Of a DNA stretch of 64,000 nt, positions 1-8,538 are shown in pieces (within the stretch, counting starts at the first letter, position 1; each line of letters begins with the position of its first letter). The DNA lies in the NCBI RefSeq assembly GCF_004028635.1, contig NZ_RQJW01000004.1, forward strand, positions 62,001 through 126,000, written 5' to 3'. Under the pieces are notes generated by a model. The model was given only the letters and a program-made list of their open reading frames with translations. It did no database searches and had not been told where the DNA came from. The stretch comes from Streptomyces cyaneus (GTDB lineage: Bacteria > Actinomycetota > Actinomycetes > Streptomycetales > Streptomycetaceae). Made by a program: the position numbers and the translations under genes.

Positions 1-1
1 C

Positions 2-193
2 GGCGCCATGGGCTCGCGACGCACTCACGAGCACCGCATCGACCTGCTCCGGGAAGCCGGCGTCCCCGAGGGCCGATTGGCCCGTCTGCACTCACCGATC
101 GGCCTGGGCATCGGTGCCCGTACGCCCGAGGAGACGGCGATCTCCATCACTGCGGAGATCAGTGCGGTCGGTCATGCACCGGGGTGGGCGTAG
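2..193 (+). CDS. XdhC/CoxI-family protein, C-terminal part (cut by window start)
   Basis: Only the last 63 or so codons are present, in frame from the first bases of the window. The reading GAMGSRRTHEHR, then ARLHSPIGLGIGARTPEETA, is the C-terminal Rossmann-like end of XdhC/CoxI proteins, which help insert the molybdenum cofactor into xanthine dehydrogenase/CO-dehydrogenase-type enzymes. The 3' end overlaps the end of the convergent response regulator gene by 22 bp. Family assignment is secure from the HSPIGL and ARTPEE motifs; the partner enzyme is outside the window. A decayed copy of the same tail lies at about 7800-7961. Confidence 0.8.
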   Translation, partial: GAMGSRRTHEHRIDLLREAGVPEGRLARLHSPIGLGIGARTPEETAISITAEISAVGHAPGWA

Positions 194-837
194 CCGGTCT
201 GGTAGGCGATCACGACGAGTTGGGCGCGGTCGCGGACGCCGAGCTTGGTCATGATGCGGTTCACGTGGGTCTTGGCGGTCAAGGGCGAGATGTGGAGCTG
301 TTCGGCGATGGCGTCGTTGGAGAGGCCGGCGGCCACCAGGACGAGCACCTGGCGTTCGCGTTCGGTCAGGCTCGTCAGATGCGGCGCCGGAGTGTTCGTC
401 ATGTCGGGAGTGGCCAGGTAGTGGGCGATGAGTGCCTTGGTCGCCTTGGGCGACAGCAGCGCCTCTCCGCGGGCGACCAGCCGGATGGCGTCGAGGAGGT
501 CGGAGAGCTCCACGCCCTTTCCGAGGAACCCGCTGGCCCCGGCACGCAGCGCCTGGAAGACGTACTCGTCGGCTTCGAAGGTCGTCAGGATCAGCACGCG
601 TACGCCCGCGAGGTCTTCGTCCGCCGAGATGGCGCGCGTGGCGGCGAGGCCGTCCATGTCGGGCATCCGGATGTCCATCAGCACGACGTCGGCACGGGTA
701 CTGCGGGCCAGTCCGACCGCCTCGCCGCCCGTCGCCGCCTCTCCGACGATTTCCAGGTCCGGCTCCGACTCGATGATCATGCGGAAGCTGGTGCGGACGA
801 GGGCCTGATCGTCGGCTAGCAGAATGCGGATGGTCAT
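172..837 (-). CDS. NarL/LuxR-type response regulator
   Basis: A 221-residue two-component response regulator. The receiver domain (about 1-120) has the acidic pair D9/D10 and a phosphoacceptor aspartate at about D55 in VVLMD. The C-terminal LuxR-type helix-turn-helix (about 150-215) begins LTERERQVL and contains the TAKTHVNRI recognition region. Its ATG overlaps the stop of the upstream kinase gene as ATGA (834-837), so the two are translationally coupled and this is the kinase's partner. It is the last gene of an ABC-transporter/two-component operon (172-4000), an arrangement common for drug or cell-envelope stress exporters in actinomycetes. The regulated gene is inferred to be the exporter; the signal is unknown. 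Confidence 0.92.
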   Translation of the reverse strand: MTIRILLADDQALVRTSFRMIIESEPDLEIVGEAATGGEAVGLARSTRADVVLMDIRMPDMDGLAATRAISADEDLAGVRVLILTTFEADEYVFQALRAGASGFLGKGVELSDLLDAIRLVARGEALLSPKATKALIAHYLATPDMTNTPAPHLTSLTERERQVLVLVAAGLSNDAIAEQLHISPLTAKTHVNRIMTKLGVRDRAQLVVIAYQTGYAHPGA

Positions 838-2075
838 CCCTGCCTCCCGTTGGCGTCGGACGCGCGCAGGGCCGTGCCGGACCGTTCTGACGTGCGCGTG
901 TCGGTCGGTGGTCCGGCTGCCGACAGCGGTAGGTGCACATCGAGGTGAAAACGACCGTCGGCGTCTGCTGCGGCATGGAGGCTGCCGCCGACCGCGTGGG
1001 CGCGCTCGTGCATGCCCGTCAGCCCGTGTCCGGTGCCCAGCGCGGCCGATGCCGGGTACGGGCCGGAGTGTAGGGGGTTGGTGATTTGAATGCGCAGTTC
1101 GTCGGTCCCGTAGTCGACGAGCAGGTCTGCTTCGGCGGTGGAGCCGTGCTTGTGGGCGTTGGTCAGCCCCTCCTGGATGACGCGGTAGGCGGCCAGGTCG
1201 GTGGCGGTCGGCAGGGGGCGCGGGTGGCCGGACTGCCGGTGGCGGACGCTCAGCCCGGCGGCGGTCAGCGATTCGAGGAGCCCTCCGAGGCGGGACAGGC
1301 CGGGCACGGGTTCGGTCGGTTGCGCCTCGTCCGTCTCGTCGCCGGACTGCCGCAGTACGTGCAGCAGCGAGCCCAGTTCGTCCAGGACCGTGCGGCCGCC
1401 GTCGCGGATGTGGCCGAGCGCCACTTCGGCCTGGTCGGGCCGGTCACGCAGGAAGTGCCCGACGACGCCCGCCTGAATGGTGATCAGGGCGATGTGGTGG
1501 GCGATCACGTCGTGAAGCTCCCGGGCGATGCGCAGCCGCTCCTCGGCGACGCGGCGGCGGGCCTCTTCTTCCTTGCTCGCCTCCGCCCGCAGCGCTCGCT
1601 CCTCCATCGCGGCGGCGTAGTCGTGCCAGGTGCGTACGGTGGCTCCGACGGCGGCGAACATCCCGGTCCAGGCGAACACGGCGCCGGCCTCCGGGCCGGT
1701 GGCCGAATCCGTCGCGTAGGTGATGACGGCGTACAGGGCGAGGGCAGTGGCCGAGACGGCGACCAAGGCGGTCCGCCGGCGGACCGTTCGGGCCACGGTG
1801 TAGACCGCGATCAACGCGGCGAATTTCAGCACCCGCGACGGATACGACGCGAGGACGGTGAAGGCCACTTCCCCGAGCACTGTCAGCGCCAGGACGGGCA
1901 GTGGTGCCCGGCGGCGGGCCAGCACAAGCAGGAACGCTGCCGCCGCGGCGACGGCGTCAGCTCCTGACGGTCGTACGCCGTCGGGCCACCGTCCGAACAG
2001 CAGGGGCAGCATCCCGGCACCGCCCACGAGGGTGGCGAGGGCGGCATCCAGCAGGCGCGGGTGGGCGCTGGTCAT
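834..2075 (-). CDS. Sensor histidine kinase, HisKA_3 (NarX/DesK-like) type
   Basis: Membrane sensor kinase of about 413 residues. The N-terminal half (about 10-145) is hydrophobic with four to six membrane segments. A coiled linker rich in E/R (155-185) leads to the dimerisation/phosphoacceptor motif RELHDVIAHH with H at about 188, typical of HisKA_3 kinases. The HATPase domain near the C-terminus shows AYRVIQEGLTNAHKHG and GHGLTGMHER. The start used is the ATG at 2075, directly preceded by GGAGG; a longer frame runs to 2162, and a GTG between them (V21 of the long frame) is also possible. It partners the regulator at 172-837 (ATGA overlap) and follows the exporter genes. Confidence 0.9.
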   Translation of the reverse strand: MTSAHPRLLDAALATLVGGAGMLPLLFGRWPDGVRPSGADAVAAAAAFLLVLARRRAPLPVLALTVLGEVAFTVLASYPSRVLKFAALIAVYTVARTVRRRTALVAVSATALALYAVITYATDSATGPEAGAVFAWTGMFAAVGATVRTWHDYAAAMEERALRAEASKEEEARRRVAEERLRIARELHDVIAHHIALITIQAGVVGHFLRDRPDQAEVALGHIRDGGRTVLDELGSLLHVLRQSGDETDEAQPTEPVPGLSRLGGLLESLTAAGLSVRHRQSGHPRPLPTATDLAAYRVIQEGLTNAHKHGSTAEADLLVDYGTDELRIQITNPLHSGPYPASAALGTGHGLTGMHERAHAVGGSLHAAADADGRFHLDVHLPLSAAGPPTDTRTSERSGTALRASDANGRQG

Positions 2076-2210
2076 CCTCCGCAGCGACGCCGGTCCGATC
2101 ACGGCTTCACCGTTCCTTTGTACGGATCCTTGGTTCGGGCGGATGCGGCCGTCCGTCCTCACGCCTGAAGGCGTACGAGCGGGTGGGCGGGTTGTGCGCG
2201 GTAACCGGGC

Positions 2211-3065
2211 TCATGCGTCGCGTCGCTTGAGCACGACGGCCGCGCCTGCCAGGAGCACGACAATGTATCCGGCGAACACCGCGAGCCCGGACCCGGGTGA
2301 CAGCGAGTCACTGGCCGTCTGCACGGACATGACCGCGTTCGCCGCGTTCGACGGCAGGTACGGGCCGATGGCGTCGTTCCAACTGCTCGGCAGGAGCTGG
2401 ATCAGGCCGGGCACCACGAACAGCGCGCCCACCACGAGGGTGATCGTCCCGGCGGTGTTGCGCAGCAGGACGCCGACCGCCAAGCCGATCAGCCCGGCAC
2501 CGGTCAGGTAGACCGCCGCGCCGACAAGCGCCCGGAACACCCCCGGGTCGGACAGCGCGGTGGTGTCCAGACCGCGAGAGGACAGGACCGACTGACCGGC
2601 GAGGAAGGCCCCCAGGACCGCGACGAACATGAGCACGAAGCTCACCACGGCGAAGACGATCACCTTGCCCCACAGCACCGGCAGGCGTGAGGGGACCGCG
2701 GCCAGCGTGGCGCGGATGGACCCGGTGGCGTACTCGCCGGCGCTCATCAGTACCCCGAGTACCGCCACGGCCAGCGCGGCGAGCGTCACCCCGCCCAGGC
2801 TGATCGAGGTCGGGTCACCGAAATCATCCTGTCCGGGACCGTCTCCCGAGCCGACCACACTGCTGAACAGCAGCCCGAGGCCGACGACAAGGGCCACGGT
2901 GATCGCCAGCGTGTAGAGCGTCGAGCGCAGCGATCGCAGCTTGATCCATTCCATGTGGACGACCCGCGGAAAGGTCACCCGCTGACCGCCCGCACGGCGA
3001 CCGGCGGTCCCGGTCGTCTTCTGCGGGTCCTGCGTGTTCTGTGCGTCGAGGGCGGTGCTGCTCAT
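2211..3065 (-). CDS. ABC-2 type transporter permease
   Basis: A 284-residue integral membrane protein. After a hydrophilic N-terminus (about 1-45) come about six hydrophobic segments, for example LYTLAITVALVVGLGLLF and VIVFAVVSFVLMFVAVLGAF, with the last one followed by a short basic tail (KRRDA). The segment GEYATGSIRATLAAVPSR between membrane spans is typical of ABC-2 permeases of actinobacterial exporters. Its start overlaps the stop of the ATPase gene (ATGA at 3062-3065), so the two form one exporter. Substrate is not deducible; lipids, peptides or antibiotics are the usual cargo of the family. Confidence 0.88.
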   Translation of the reverse strand: MSSTALDAQNTQDPQKTTGTAGRRAGGQRVTFPRVVHMEWIKLRSLRSTLYTLAITVALVVGLGLLFSSVVGSGDGPGQDDFGDPTSISLGGVTLAALAVAVLGVLMSAGEYATGSIRATLAAVPSRLPVLWGKVIVFAVVSFVLMFVAVLGAFLAGQSVLSSRGLDTTALSDPGVFRALVGAAVYLTGAGLIGLAVGVLLRNTAGTITLVVGALFVVPGLIQLLPSSWNDAIGPYLPSNAANAVMSVQTASDSLSPGSGLAVFAGYIVVLLAGAAVVLKRRDA

Positions 3066-4000
3066 CGGTTCGTCCTTCCGGCGGTGGCGAACTCGGCGGT
3101 GGTGGCGTGGTATTCGACGGAGTCGCGGGTCAGCTCCATGAACGCCTCCTCCAACGACGCCTCTTGAACGAACAACTCGTGCAGCACCAGGCCGGCTGCC
3201 GCGGCGCGCTCACCGATCTCGGCGCACTCCAGCCCCTGGACGTCCAGCACGCCGGGCCGGCTGCTGGTGACCGAGACGCCGTCACCCACCAGCAGGTCAC
3301 GCAGGGACGCGGCCTGCGGCGACTGCACCCGTACGCTCCGGTTGGAGGCCTGGGCGACGAAGTCGGCGAGCGGACCCGCGGACAGCAGCCGGCCCTTCCC
3401 GATCACGATGAGGTCCTCGGCGATCAACGCCATCTCGCTCATCAGGTGGGAGGAGACGAAGACGGTCCGCCCCTGGTCGGCGAGGTCCTTCAGCAGGTTG
3501 CGGATCCACAGCACGCCTTCGGGGTCGAGGCCGTTGACCGGCTCGTCCAGCATGACGATGTGCGGGTCGCCGAGCAGTGCCGAGGCGATGCCCAGCCGCT
3601 GCCCCATGCCCAGCGAGAAGCCGCCCGCCCGCTTGCGGGCCACCTCCGTCAGACCGACCATGTCGATCACCTCCAGCACCCGCCGCTTGCCGATGCCGTT
3701 GCTCGCCGCCAACGCGAGCAGGTGCTGATATGCCGAGCGCCCGGGGTGGATCGACTTCGCCTCCAGCAGTGCCCCGATCTCCTGCAGGGGGGCCTTGTGC
3801 TGCTCGTAGGGGCGGCCGTTGACGCGGACCGTTCCGGACGACGGGCGGTCCAGTCCCATGACCATCCGCATCGTCGTCGACTTGCCCGCCCCATTGGGCC
3901 CGAGGAATCCCGTCACCACTCCAGGACGCACGGTGAAGCTCAGCGCGTCGACCGCGAGCTTGTCCCCGTACCTCTTACTGAGGTCTTTCACCTCGATCAC
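3062..4000 (-). CDS. ABC transporter ATP-binding protein (exporter, DrrA-like)
   Basis: A 312-residue ATPase starting at a GTG with GGAGG 8 nt upstream. Walker A GPNGAGKST is at about 34-42, the signature region FSLGMGQRLGIA follows DMVGLTEVARKRAGG, and Walker B with catalytic glutamate is IVMLDEP. The last 100 residues form the C-terminal extension typical of exporter ATPases with ABC-2 permeases. It is the first gene of the operon exporter-kinase-regulator. A 67-codon scrap closely resembling its middle region lies on the other strand at 12726-12926, so this type of gene was once present in another copy nearby. Confidence 0.92.
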   Translation of the reverse strand: MIEVKDLSKRYGDKLAVDALSFTVRPGVVTGFLGPNGAGKSTTMRMVMGLDRPSSGTVRVNGRPYEQHKAPLQEIGALLEAKSIHPGRSAYQHLLALAASNGIGKRRVLEVIDMVGLTEVARKRAGGFSLGMGQRLGIASALLGDPHIVMLDEPVNGLDPEGVLWIRNLLKDLADQGRTVFVSSHLMSEMALIAEDLIVIGKGRLLSAGPLADFVAQASNRSVRVQSPQAASLRDLLVGDGVSVTSSRPGVLDVQGLECAEIGERAAAAGLVLHELFVQEASLEEAFMELTRDSVEYHATTAEFATAGRTNR

Positions 4001-4217
4001 GATCCACCTCCGGTTGTTTAGGCCTCAAGGTTCTTGCAAGGCGGTCGGATTTTGCGTCGCCCCACGGCGGTCACTGCCTGTACCACGACCGCGGTACGCC
4101 GCCGTCGGAGGCAGCGACCGTGGGGTGACGCTCGTCGTAGCTCGCCGTGCTCGAGCAGGGTGACCACTGACGGCGCGTTCCCCGGGGACCTGCCTCCGTG
4201 CCGGCGACATGTGGGTG

Positions 4218-5348
4218 TCAGTGGGATACCTCAGGCGTGTCGCCCTCGGGGGCGGGTCCCTGCGGTAGGCGCAGGGTGAACGTTGCTCCCTTGCCCAGCC
4301 CAGCGGATTCCGCGGTGATGTCTCCGCCATGAGCGCGGGCGATACCCCGGGCGATGGTCAGGCCGATGCCGCTGCCGCCGGCGGCAGCGGGTCGGCCGGG
4401 ACGCTGGAGGCGTTCGAAGCGGTGGAAGATGCGCTCGAGGTCGTGCTCGGCGATGCCGATGCCGTCGTCCATGACGCGGACGACGACGTGGTGCATGGGA
4501 TGCGGGTCGCCGTGCACGGACAGCGCCACATGCCCGTGCCGATCGCATGCGGTCAGTGCGTTGCCGAGCAGGTTCACCAGGACCTGGGTGATCCGGTCCG
4601 GGTCGCAGGGGGCGACGACGGGTGTGCCTGCGTCCACGACGAGGGTCACCATCTGGTCGTCGTACTGGGTGCGCAGTCGCTCGGCTGTGGTCCGTGCCAG
4701 CGCGGCCACGTCGGTGGGCTTGCGGTGAAGATCGAAGGCGCCCTCCTCCGACCGGGACAGGCTGGAGAGGTCGCCCGCCAGCCGCTGCAGCCGGTCCAGG
4801 TCGTCGGCCAGGGAGGCGAACATTGCCTCATCGGGGATGAAGATTCCGTCGGCCATGCCCTCGATCTGGCCGCGTAGGAGGGTGATGGGGGTGCGCATCT
4901 CGTGGGCGACCTCGGAGATCAGCCGGGCGCGGCGGCGTTCGGTGTCGGCGAGGGCTGCCGCCAGCGTGTTGACGTCTTCGACCAGCGCTGCCAGGCCCGG
5001 CTCGCTGGGGACTTCGAGGATGTCGTCGTAGTGTCCCTCGGCGAGCCGGTGCGTGGCGGCGCGCACCCTGTCGAGCGGACGCAGCAGAAACCGGGACAGG
5101 GCGACGGACGCCGGGAAAGCCGCGGCCACTCCGAACAAAAGGCCCACCTGCAGGACCACGTCGCCTTCGACGTCGTCAAGCCCGAGCCACACCTCGATCA
5201 GCGCACTGATCGCCGCCATGGCCAGCAGTGCCAACAGGAGCACCGTGACGTGCGAGAGCACCAGCCGGTTGCGGAGCGACAGACGCTCTTGGAGTCGGCG
5301 CAGCCGCGCACGACACCTGTGGTAGGCCGGGAAGGGGGAGGGCGGCAT
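4218..5348 (-). CDS. Sensor histidine kinase with HAMP linker (BaeS-like)
   Basis: A 376-residue kinase. Two membrane segments (about 28-52 and 64-88) flank a very short extracytoplasmic loop, so sensing is probably intramembrane or through the membrane. A HAMP domain (about 88-142) leads to the HisKA motif SEVAHEMRTPITLLRG with H at about 149. The HATPase domain has NLLGNALTA (N box), DDGIGI, and GGSGIGLTIARGIARAHGG (G boxes). It lies 22 bp downstream of the OmpR-type regulator gene and is clearly its partner. The very short loop resembles bacitracin- or envelope-stress sensors, but the signal cannot be read from sequence. Confidence 0.9.
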   Translation of the reverse strand: MPPSPFPAYHRCRARLRRLQERLSLRNRLVLSHVTVLLLALLAMAAISALIEVWLGLDDVEGDVVLQVGLLFGVAAAFPASVALSRFLLRPLDRVRAATHRLAEGHYDDILEVPSEPGLAALVEDVNTLAAALADTERRRARLISEVAHEMRTPITLLRGQIEGMADGIFIPDEAMFASLADDLDRLQRLAGDLSSLSRSEEGAFDLHRKPTDVAALARTTAERLRTQYDDQMVTLVVDAGTPVVAPCDPDRITQVLVNLLGNALTACDRHGHVALSVHGDPHPMHHVVVRVMDDGIGIAEHDLERIFHRFERLQRPGRPAAAGGSGIGLTIARGIARAHGGDITAESAGLGKGATFTLRLPQGPAPEGDTPEVSH

Positions 5349-5370
5349 GGGCGGGTGTCCTTCCTGGCCG

Positions 5371-6075
5371 CTAGGCGGGGCTCCCGATGAACCGGTAGCC
5401 GATGGTGCGGACGGTGCCCACGAACCGGGGTGCGCTCGCGTCGTCGCCCAGCGCGCGCCGCAGCGTGCGGATGTGTACGTCCACGACGCGCTCGTCGCCG
5501 AAGAAGTCCTCGCCCCACACCTGGGTCAGCAGTCCGCGCCGGGTGAAGACCCGTCCCGGTGCGCGGGCCATCGCGAACAGCAGATCGAAGTCGAGAGCGG
5601 ACAGCTCCACTGTCCGGCCGGCGTCGACGAGGACGGTCCGTGTCTCGGGATCGACAGTCAGTCCGTCGAAGCGCAGCACGCCGTCCTCGTGGGCCGCCTC
5701 GGACCGGCTGTCGGTGCGCCGCAGGATGGCGCGCACCCGTAGTGCCAGTTCGCGGGGGCTGAACGGCTTGGTGACGTAGTCGTCGCTGCCGGTGGTGAAG
5801 CCGATCAGCCGGTCGACCTCCTCGTCCCGGGCGGTGAGCATGATCACCGGTATCTGGCTCGCCTCCCGGATGCGGCGCAGGACCTGGAAGCCGTCCAGCC
5901 CGGGGAGCATCACATCGAGCACCACGAGGTCCGGCCGGTCGCGGGTGACGGCCTGCAGGGCGGACGGTCCGTCCGCGGCTTCGATGACGTGGAACCCGTC
6001 CGCCTCCAGGTAACCGCGCACGGTCATGCGGATCTTGGGTTCGTCATCGACGACCAGAACGCGCTGCGTGCTCAT
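5371..6075 (-). CDS. OmpR/PhoB-type response regulator
   Basis: A 234-residue regulator. Receiver domain 1-120 has D10/D11, phosphoacceptor D54 in VVLDVMLPG, and the switch residues LTA and KPF. The winged-helix Trans_reg_C domain (about 135-230) contains LSALDFDLLFAMARAPGRVFTRRGLL and ends VRTIGYRFIG. The ATG at 6075 was chosen because the receiver domain begins right there. An in-frame extension to 6285 encodes the shifted tail of a glycosyltransferase remnant and is not part of this protein. It forms an operon with the kinase at 4218-5348. Confidence 0.93.
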   Translation of the reverse strand: MSTQRVLVVDDEPKIRMTVRGYLEADGFHVIEAADGPSALQAVTRDRPDLVVLDVMLPGLDGFQVLRRIREASQIPVIMLTARDEEVDRLIGFTTGSDDYVTKPFSPRELALRVRAILRRTDSRSEAAHEDGVLRFDGLTVDPETRTVLVDAGRTVELSALDFDLLFAMARAPGRVFTRRGLLTQVWGEDFFGDERVVDVHIRTLRRALGDDASAPRFVGTVRTIGYRFIGSPA

Positions 6076-6077
6076 CG

Positions 6078-6345
6078 TGCTCGCTTTCCATCGCCGAGGC
6101 GGGGAGGGGAAGGGGGAGGGCCGTCGTGGCCGCGGGGTGACCGGCGGCGTGGAGGTAGAGGGCCTCGAATGGGGCCAGCGTACGGTGCATGTCGTGGCTG
6201 GCGACGATCTCCCGGCCTCGCCCATCCGGCGCCGGGCCGCCGGGTCGTCGAGCAGCTCCATGAGGCGGTCGGCGAGGTCGCGCACGTCACCGGGCGGGAA
6301 CCGGCTCCCATCCAGCGGGCCGCGTTCGCCCGGCCGCCGACGCCG
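6078..6345 (-). pseudogene. Glycosyltransferase C-terminal remnant, frameshifted
   Basis: Directly upstream of the response regulator, the minus strand reads FPPGDVRDLADRLMELLDDP then AARRRMGEAGR. After a one-base shift near 6222 it continues in another frame as EIVASHDMHRTLAPFEALYL. Together these are the C-terminal end of a GT-B (GT1/GT4-type) glycosyltransferase. Nothing upstream of about 6345 continues the family, so only the last 85 or so codons survive. It is probably debris of a gene once located upstream of the two-component pair. Confidence 0.6.
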
Positions 6346-6455
6346 GTTTGCGTCGATGGCCTCTACCGTCGGCCGGTGCCGACCTTTTGCACAGAGCGCC
6401 GCCCGCGCCAGGTCGGTGGGGCAGCGGGGCGGCGGGCTTGGTGTGCGGTCGCGGT

Positions 6456-7640
6456 TCAGCGCGAGTTGGAGCGGCGTATACGCGCCCGCAGCTTCGGGAA
6501 CTGCTCGAGGGCGTTGGTCCGCTCGAGAGCGATCCGCTGGCGCCGGTTGTAGATCTCGTCGACGGTCGGTTCGGGGTCGCCTGCCTTGGGAAGCGGCAGG
6601 CTGCCCTTGAGGAAGGGCATCGTCTCGACGTTGTCGGCCGCGTAGAGGTGGCGGGTCGCCGGCCAGTCGCTGCCGAACATGATGTGGTCGGCGGGCACCA
6701 GCGACGACAGCGGCTGCAACTGCGCGGCGGTGAACGCCTGTGCGTCGTCGAAGTACATCCGCGAGAGGTACGTGAGGGGGCCTTCCGGCAGCACCTCGTT
6801 GAACGGCGGGAAGGCCGAGTGCCGGGTCGCGAGCCGGTAGGCCAGGAACGGCAGCGCCCCGCCGCAGTGCGTGAAGTGCCAGCGGATGTTCGGGTAGTCC
6901 CGCAGAACACCGTTGTAGATCAGGCTCGTCATCGCACGGGTCGCGTCGAACGTGTACTCGAAGACGTTGTTCCCGGCCGGGATGTCGGGGCCGAAGCAGA
7001 GCTTCGGAGCCGGGTTCACCTCCGGACCCGTCGGGTGGACGTAGACGTAGGCACCGCGGTCATCGAGGATCCCGTACAGAGGCGCGAAGGAAGGATCCCC
7101 CAGGTAGGTGCCCTTGTAGTTGGTGAGCAGGCAGATGCCGTCGAGATCCAGGTCGGCGAGCGCGCGGTCCACCTCGGCCACCGCGCCCTCGATGTCGGGC
7201 ATCGGAGTGACCGCGAAAATCCCGAACCGGTCACCACGCGTCTGCACGAGGTCGCGGGCGTAGTCGTTGACCGCGCGGGCGGTGGCACGCCGGTCGTCGA
7301 CCGGGCCGACGGTGACCTGGAGGTCGCCGAACGACAGGACGCTGGCCTGGATCCGGTACTGGTCCATGAAGGCCAGGTGCCGATCGACCGACCACGGACC
7401 GTACGCCCCGGTAATGGCGCCGAGCAGGCCGTAGCGCTTCAGGTAGTCGTTGTACACGTCGGGGGAGTAGTGCGCGTGGGTATCGATACGCCAGTTGCCC
7501 CTCGGCAGCCCCGGACCGGACGCTGCCGCCTCCGGACTGGCCATGGCAGCAGGCACAGTGGCCGCAGCCGCCGTGACAAGCGCCGCGGCCGACGCCCCTT
7601 CGATCATCCTTCGACGCGAGATGTTCCGTCGCAGGTTCAT
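6456..7640 (-). CDS. Tat-exported amidohydrolase (amidohydrolase_2/ACMSD-like TIM barrel)
   Basis: A 394-residue protein. The N-terminus NISRRRMIEGASAAALVTAA is a twin-arginine signal peptide, so the enzyme is probably exported folded with its metal. The mature part shows the metal-dependent hydrolase pattern: DTHAH (about 53-57), YVHPTG, HFTHCGGALPF and FGSDWP. This matches the amidohydrolase_2 family, whose members hydrolyse or decarboxylate small ring acids or act on amides. The first HxH, middle His, third His and final Asp are all in place, so activity is plausible. Substrate unknown. It is monocistronic, and an XdhC remnant lies upstream. Confidence 0.87.
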   Translation of the reverse strand: MNLRRNISRRRMIEGASAAALVTAAAATVPAAMASPEAAASGPGLPRGNWRIDTHAHYSPDVYNDYLKRYGLLGAITGAYGPWSVDRHLAFMDQYRIQASVLSFGDLQVTVGPVDDRRATARAVNDYARDLVQTRGDRFGIFAVTPMPDIEGAVAEVDRALADLDLDGICLLTNYKGTYLGDPSFAPLYGILDDRGAYVYVHPTGPEVNPAPKLCFGPDIPAGNNVFEYTFDATRAMTSLIYNGVLRDYPNIRWHFTHCGGALPFLAYRLATRHSAFPPFNEVLPEGPLTYLSRMYFDDAQAFTAAQLQPLSSLVPADHIMFGSDWPATRHLYAADNVETMPFLKGSLPLPKAGDPEPTVDEIYNRRQRIALERTNALEQFPKLRARIRRSNSR

Positions 7641-7799
7641 TTCCAGTTCCCCTCTTCAATTCTGTGTGCGAGTCAGGTCGTATGCGTGTGGGTCGTTGCG
7701 CCGTCGTCAGGCCGGGGCAGGGCCTGCGCAGGACGGTGGATGGGGCCGGTGCCGTGCCAAAGGGGCAGGCCGGTGTCCCGTTTGGGCTGGGCGGCGATG

Positions 7800-7961
7800 G
7801 TCCCCGCTGTAATGGAGACCGCTGTCTCCTCGGGCGTGCGGGCGCGTGGTCCAGGCCGATCGGGGAGTGCAAGCGGACAAGTCGCTCCTCGGCTGGGCCG
7901 GTTGCCGCCAACAGGCCGATGCGGCGCTCATGTGCGGGAACCCCACGGCGCCGACGTAGCC
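7800..7961 (-). pseudogene. XdhC C-terminal remnant with two frameshifts
   Basis: Read on the minus strand in three successive frames, this stretch gives YVGAVGFP, then HERRIGLLAATGPAEERLVR plus LHSPIGLD, then ARTPEETAVSITAG. Those are consecutive pieces of the XdhC C-terminus, colinear with the intact tail at 2-193. The order is preserved but at least two frame changes break it, and no N-terminal part was found. Confidence 0.6.
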
Positions 7962-8538
7962 GCGCCGACCGGTAGTCGGCTGGGGAGCGGAACCCGCCAA
8001 CTACGCCCCGACCCCGCCGCCGCGGCGCCCACACAGGCCGTGAACAGGCCGGCGGTTCCTTCATGCAGCGCGTACTCGCCGACCACCCGCCCAACGGGGT
8101 CCACGTGCCTGGTCGACCCCGGATGAAGGAGCGCGCCGAGAGCGACGGAACCGGACGGAGTGGTGTGCGCGGCCGTCGTCAGGTGCCGCTGAGCATGGTG
8201 ATCAACGGCGGCCGACGTCGACGGCGGTACGAGAAGGTCCTGCATGACCGCCAGGCAACAGCCGCCTCATAAAGCACGTACCACTCAGCCCATGAAGCTT
8301 CCATGAAGCCGGTCTGTCCGGACTGGCGCCCACTTCCTGGGCCGGGCCCGCAGTCTGCATCAGGTTCGCCCGCGCTGCGTTTCAAAGCCGTTGGTCCGTC
8401 GGAAATCCGTCGCAAGACCGCTCCGGATGTCGGTTTTCCTGGTTCTGGAGGCCGTGGCTGGCTCGGAAGGCGGAAGTGGCCGGAAGGTATCGGCGTGTAA
8501 GCCGAGTGCGGCCTTGCCGCGCCACGAGGGAGAGTTTC
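7962..8538 (+). other. Intergenic stretch with no recognisable gene
   Basis: About 575 bp between the XdhC remnant and the MFS gene. Several open frames exist on both strands but none has a family motif, a good ribosome binding site or a sensible hydropathy pattern. It should include the promoter of the MFS gene at its right end. I could not assign promoter boxes with confidence. Confidence 0.4.

Noticed and set aside
4025-4330. 101-residue minus-strand frame between the two kinase/exporter operons
   Set aside because: Overlaps the kinase end, no motif and Arg/Pro-rich; treated as non-coding intergenic DNA.
6348-8126. 592-residue plus-strand frame opposite the amidohydrolase
   Set aside because: Low-complexity Arg/Val/Gly-rich translation; the minus strand carries a Tat signal and all catalytic motifs.
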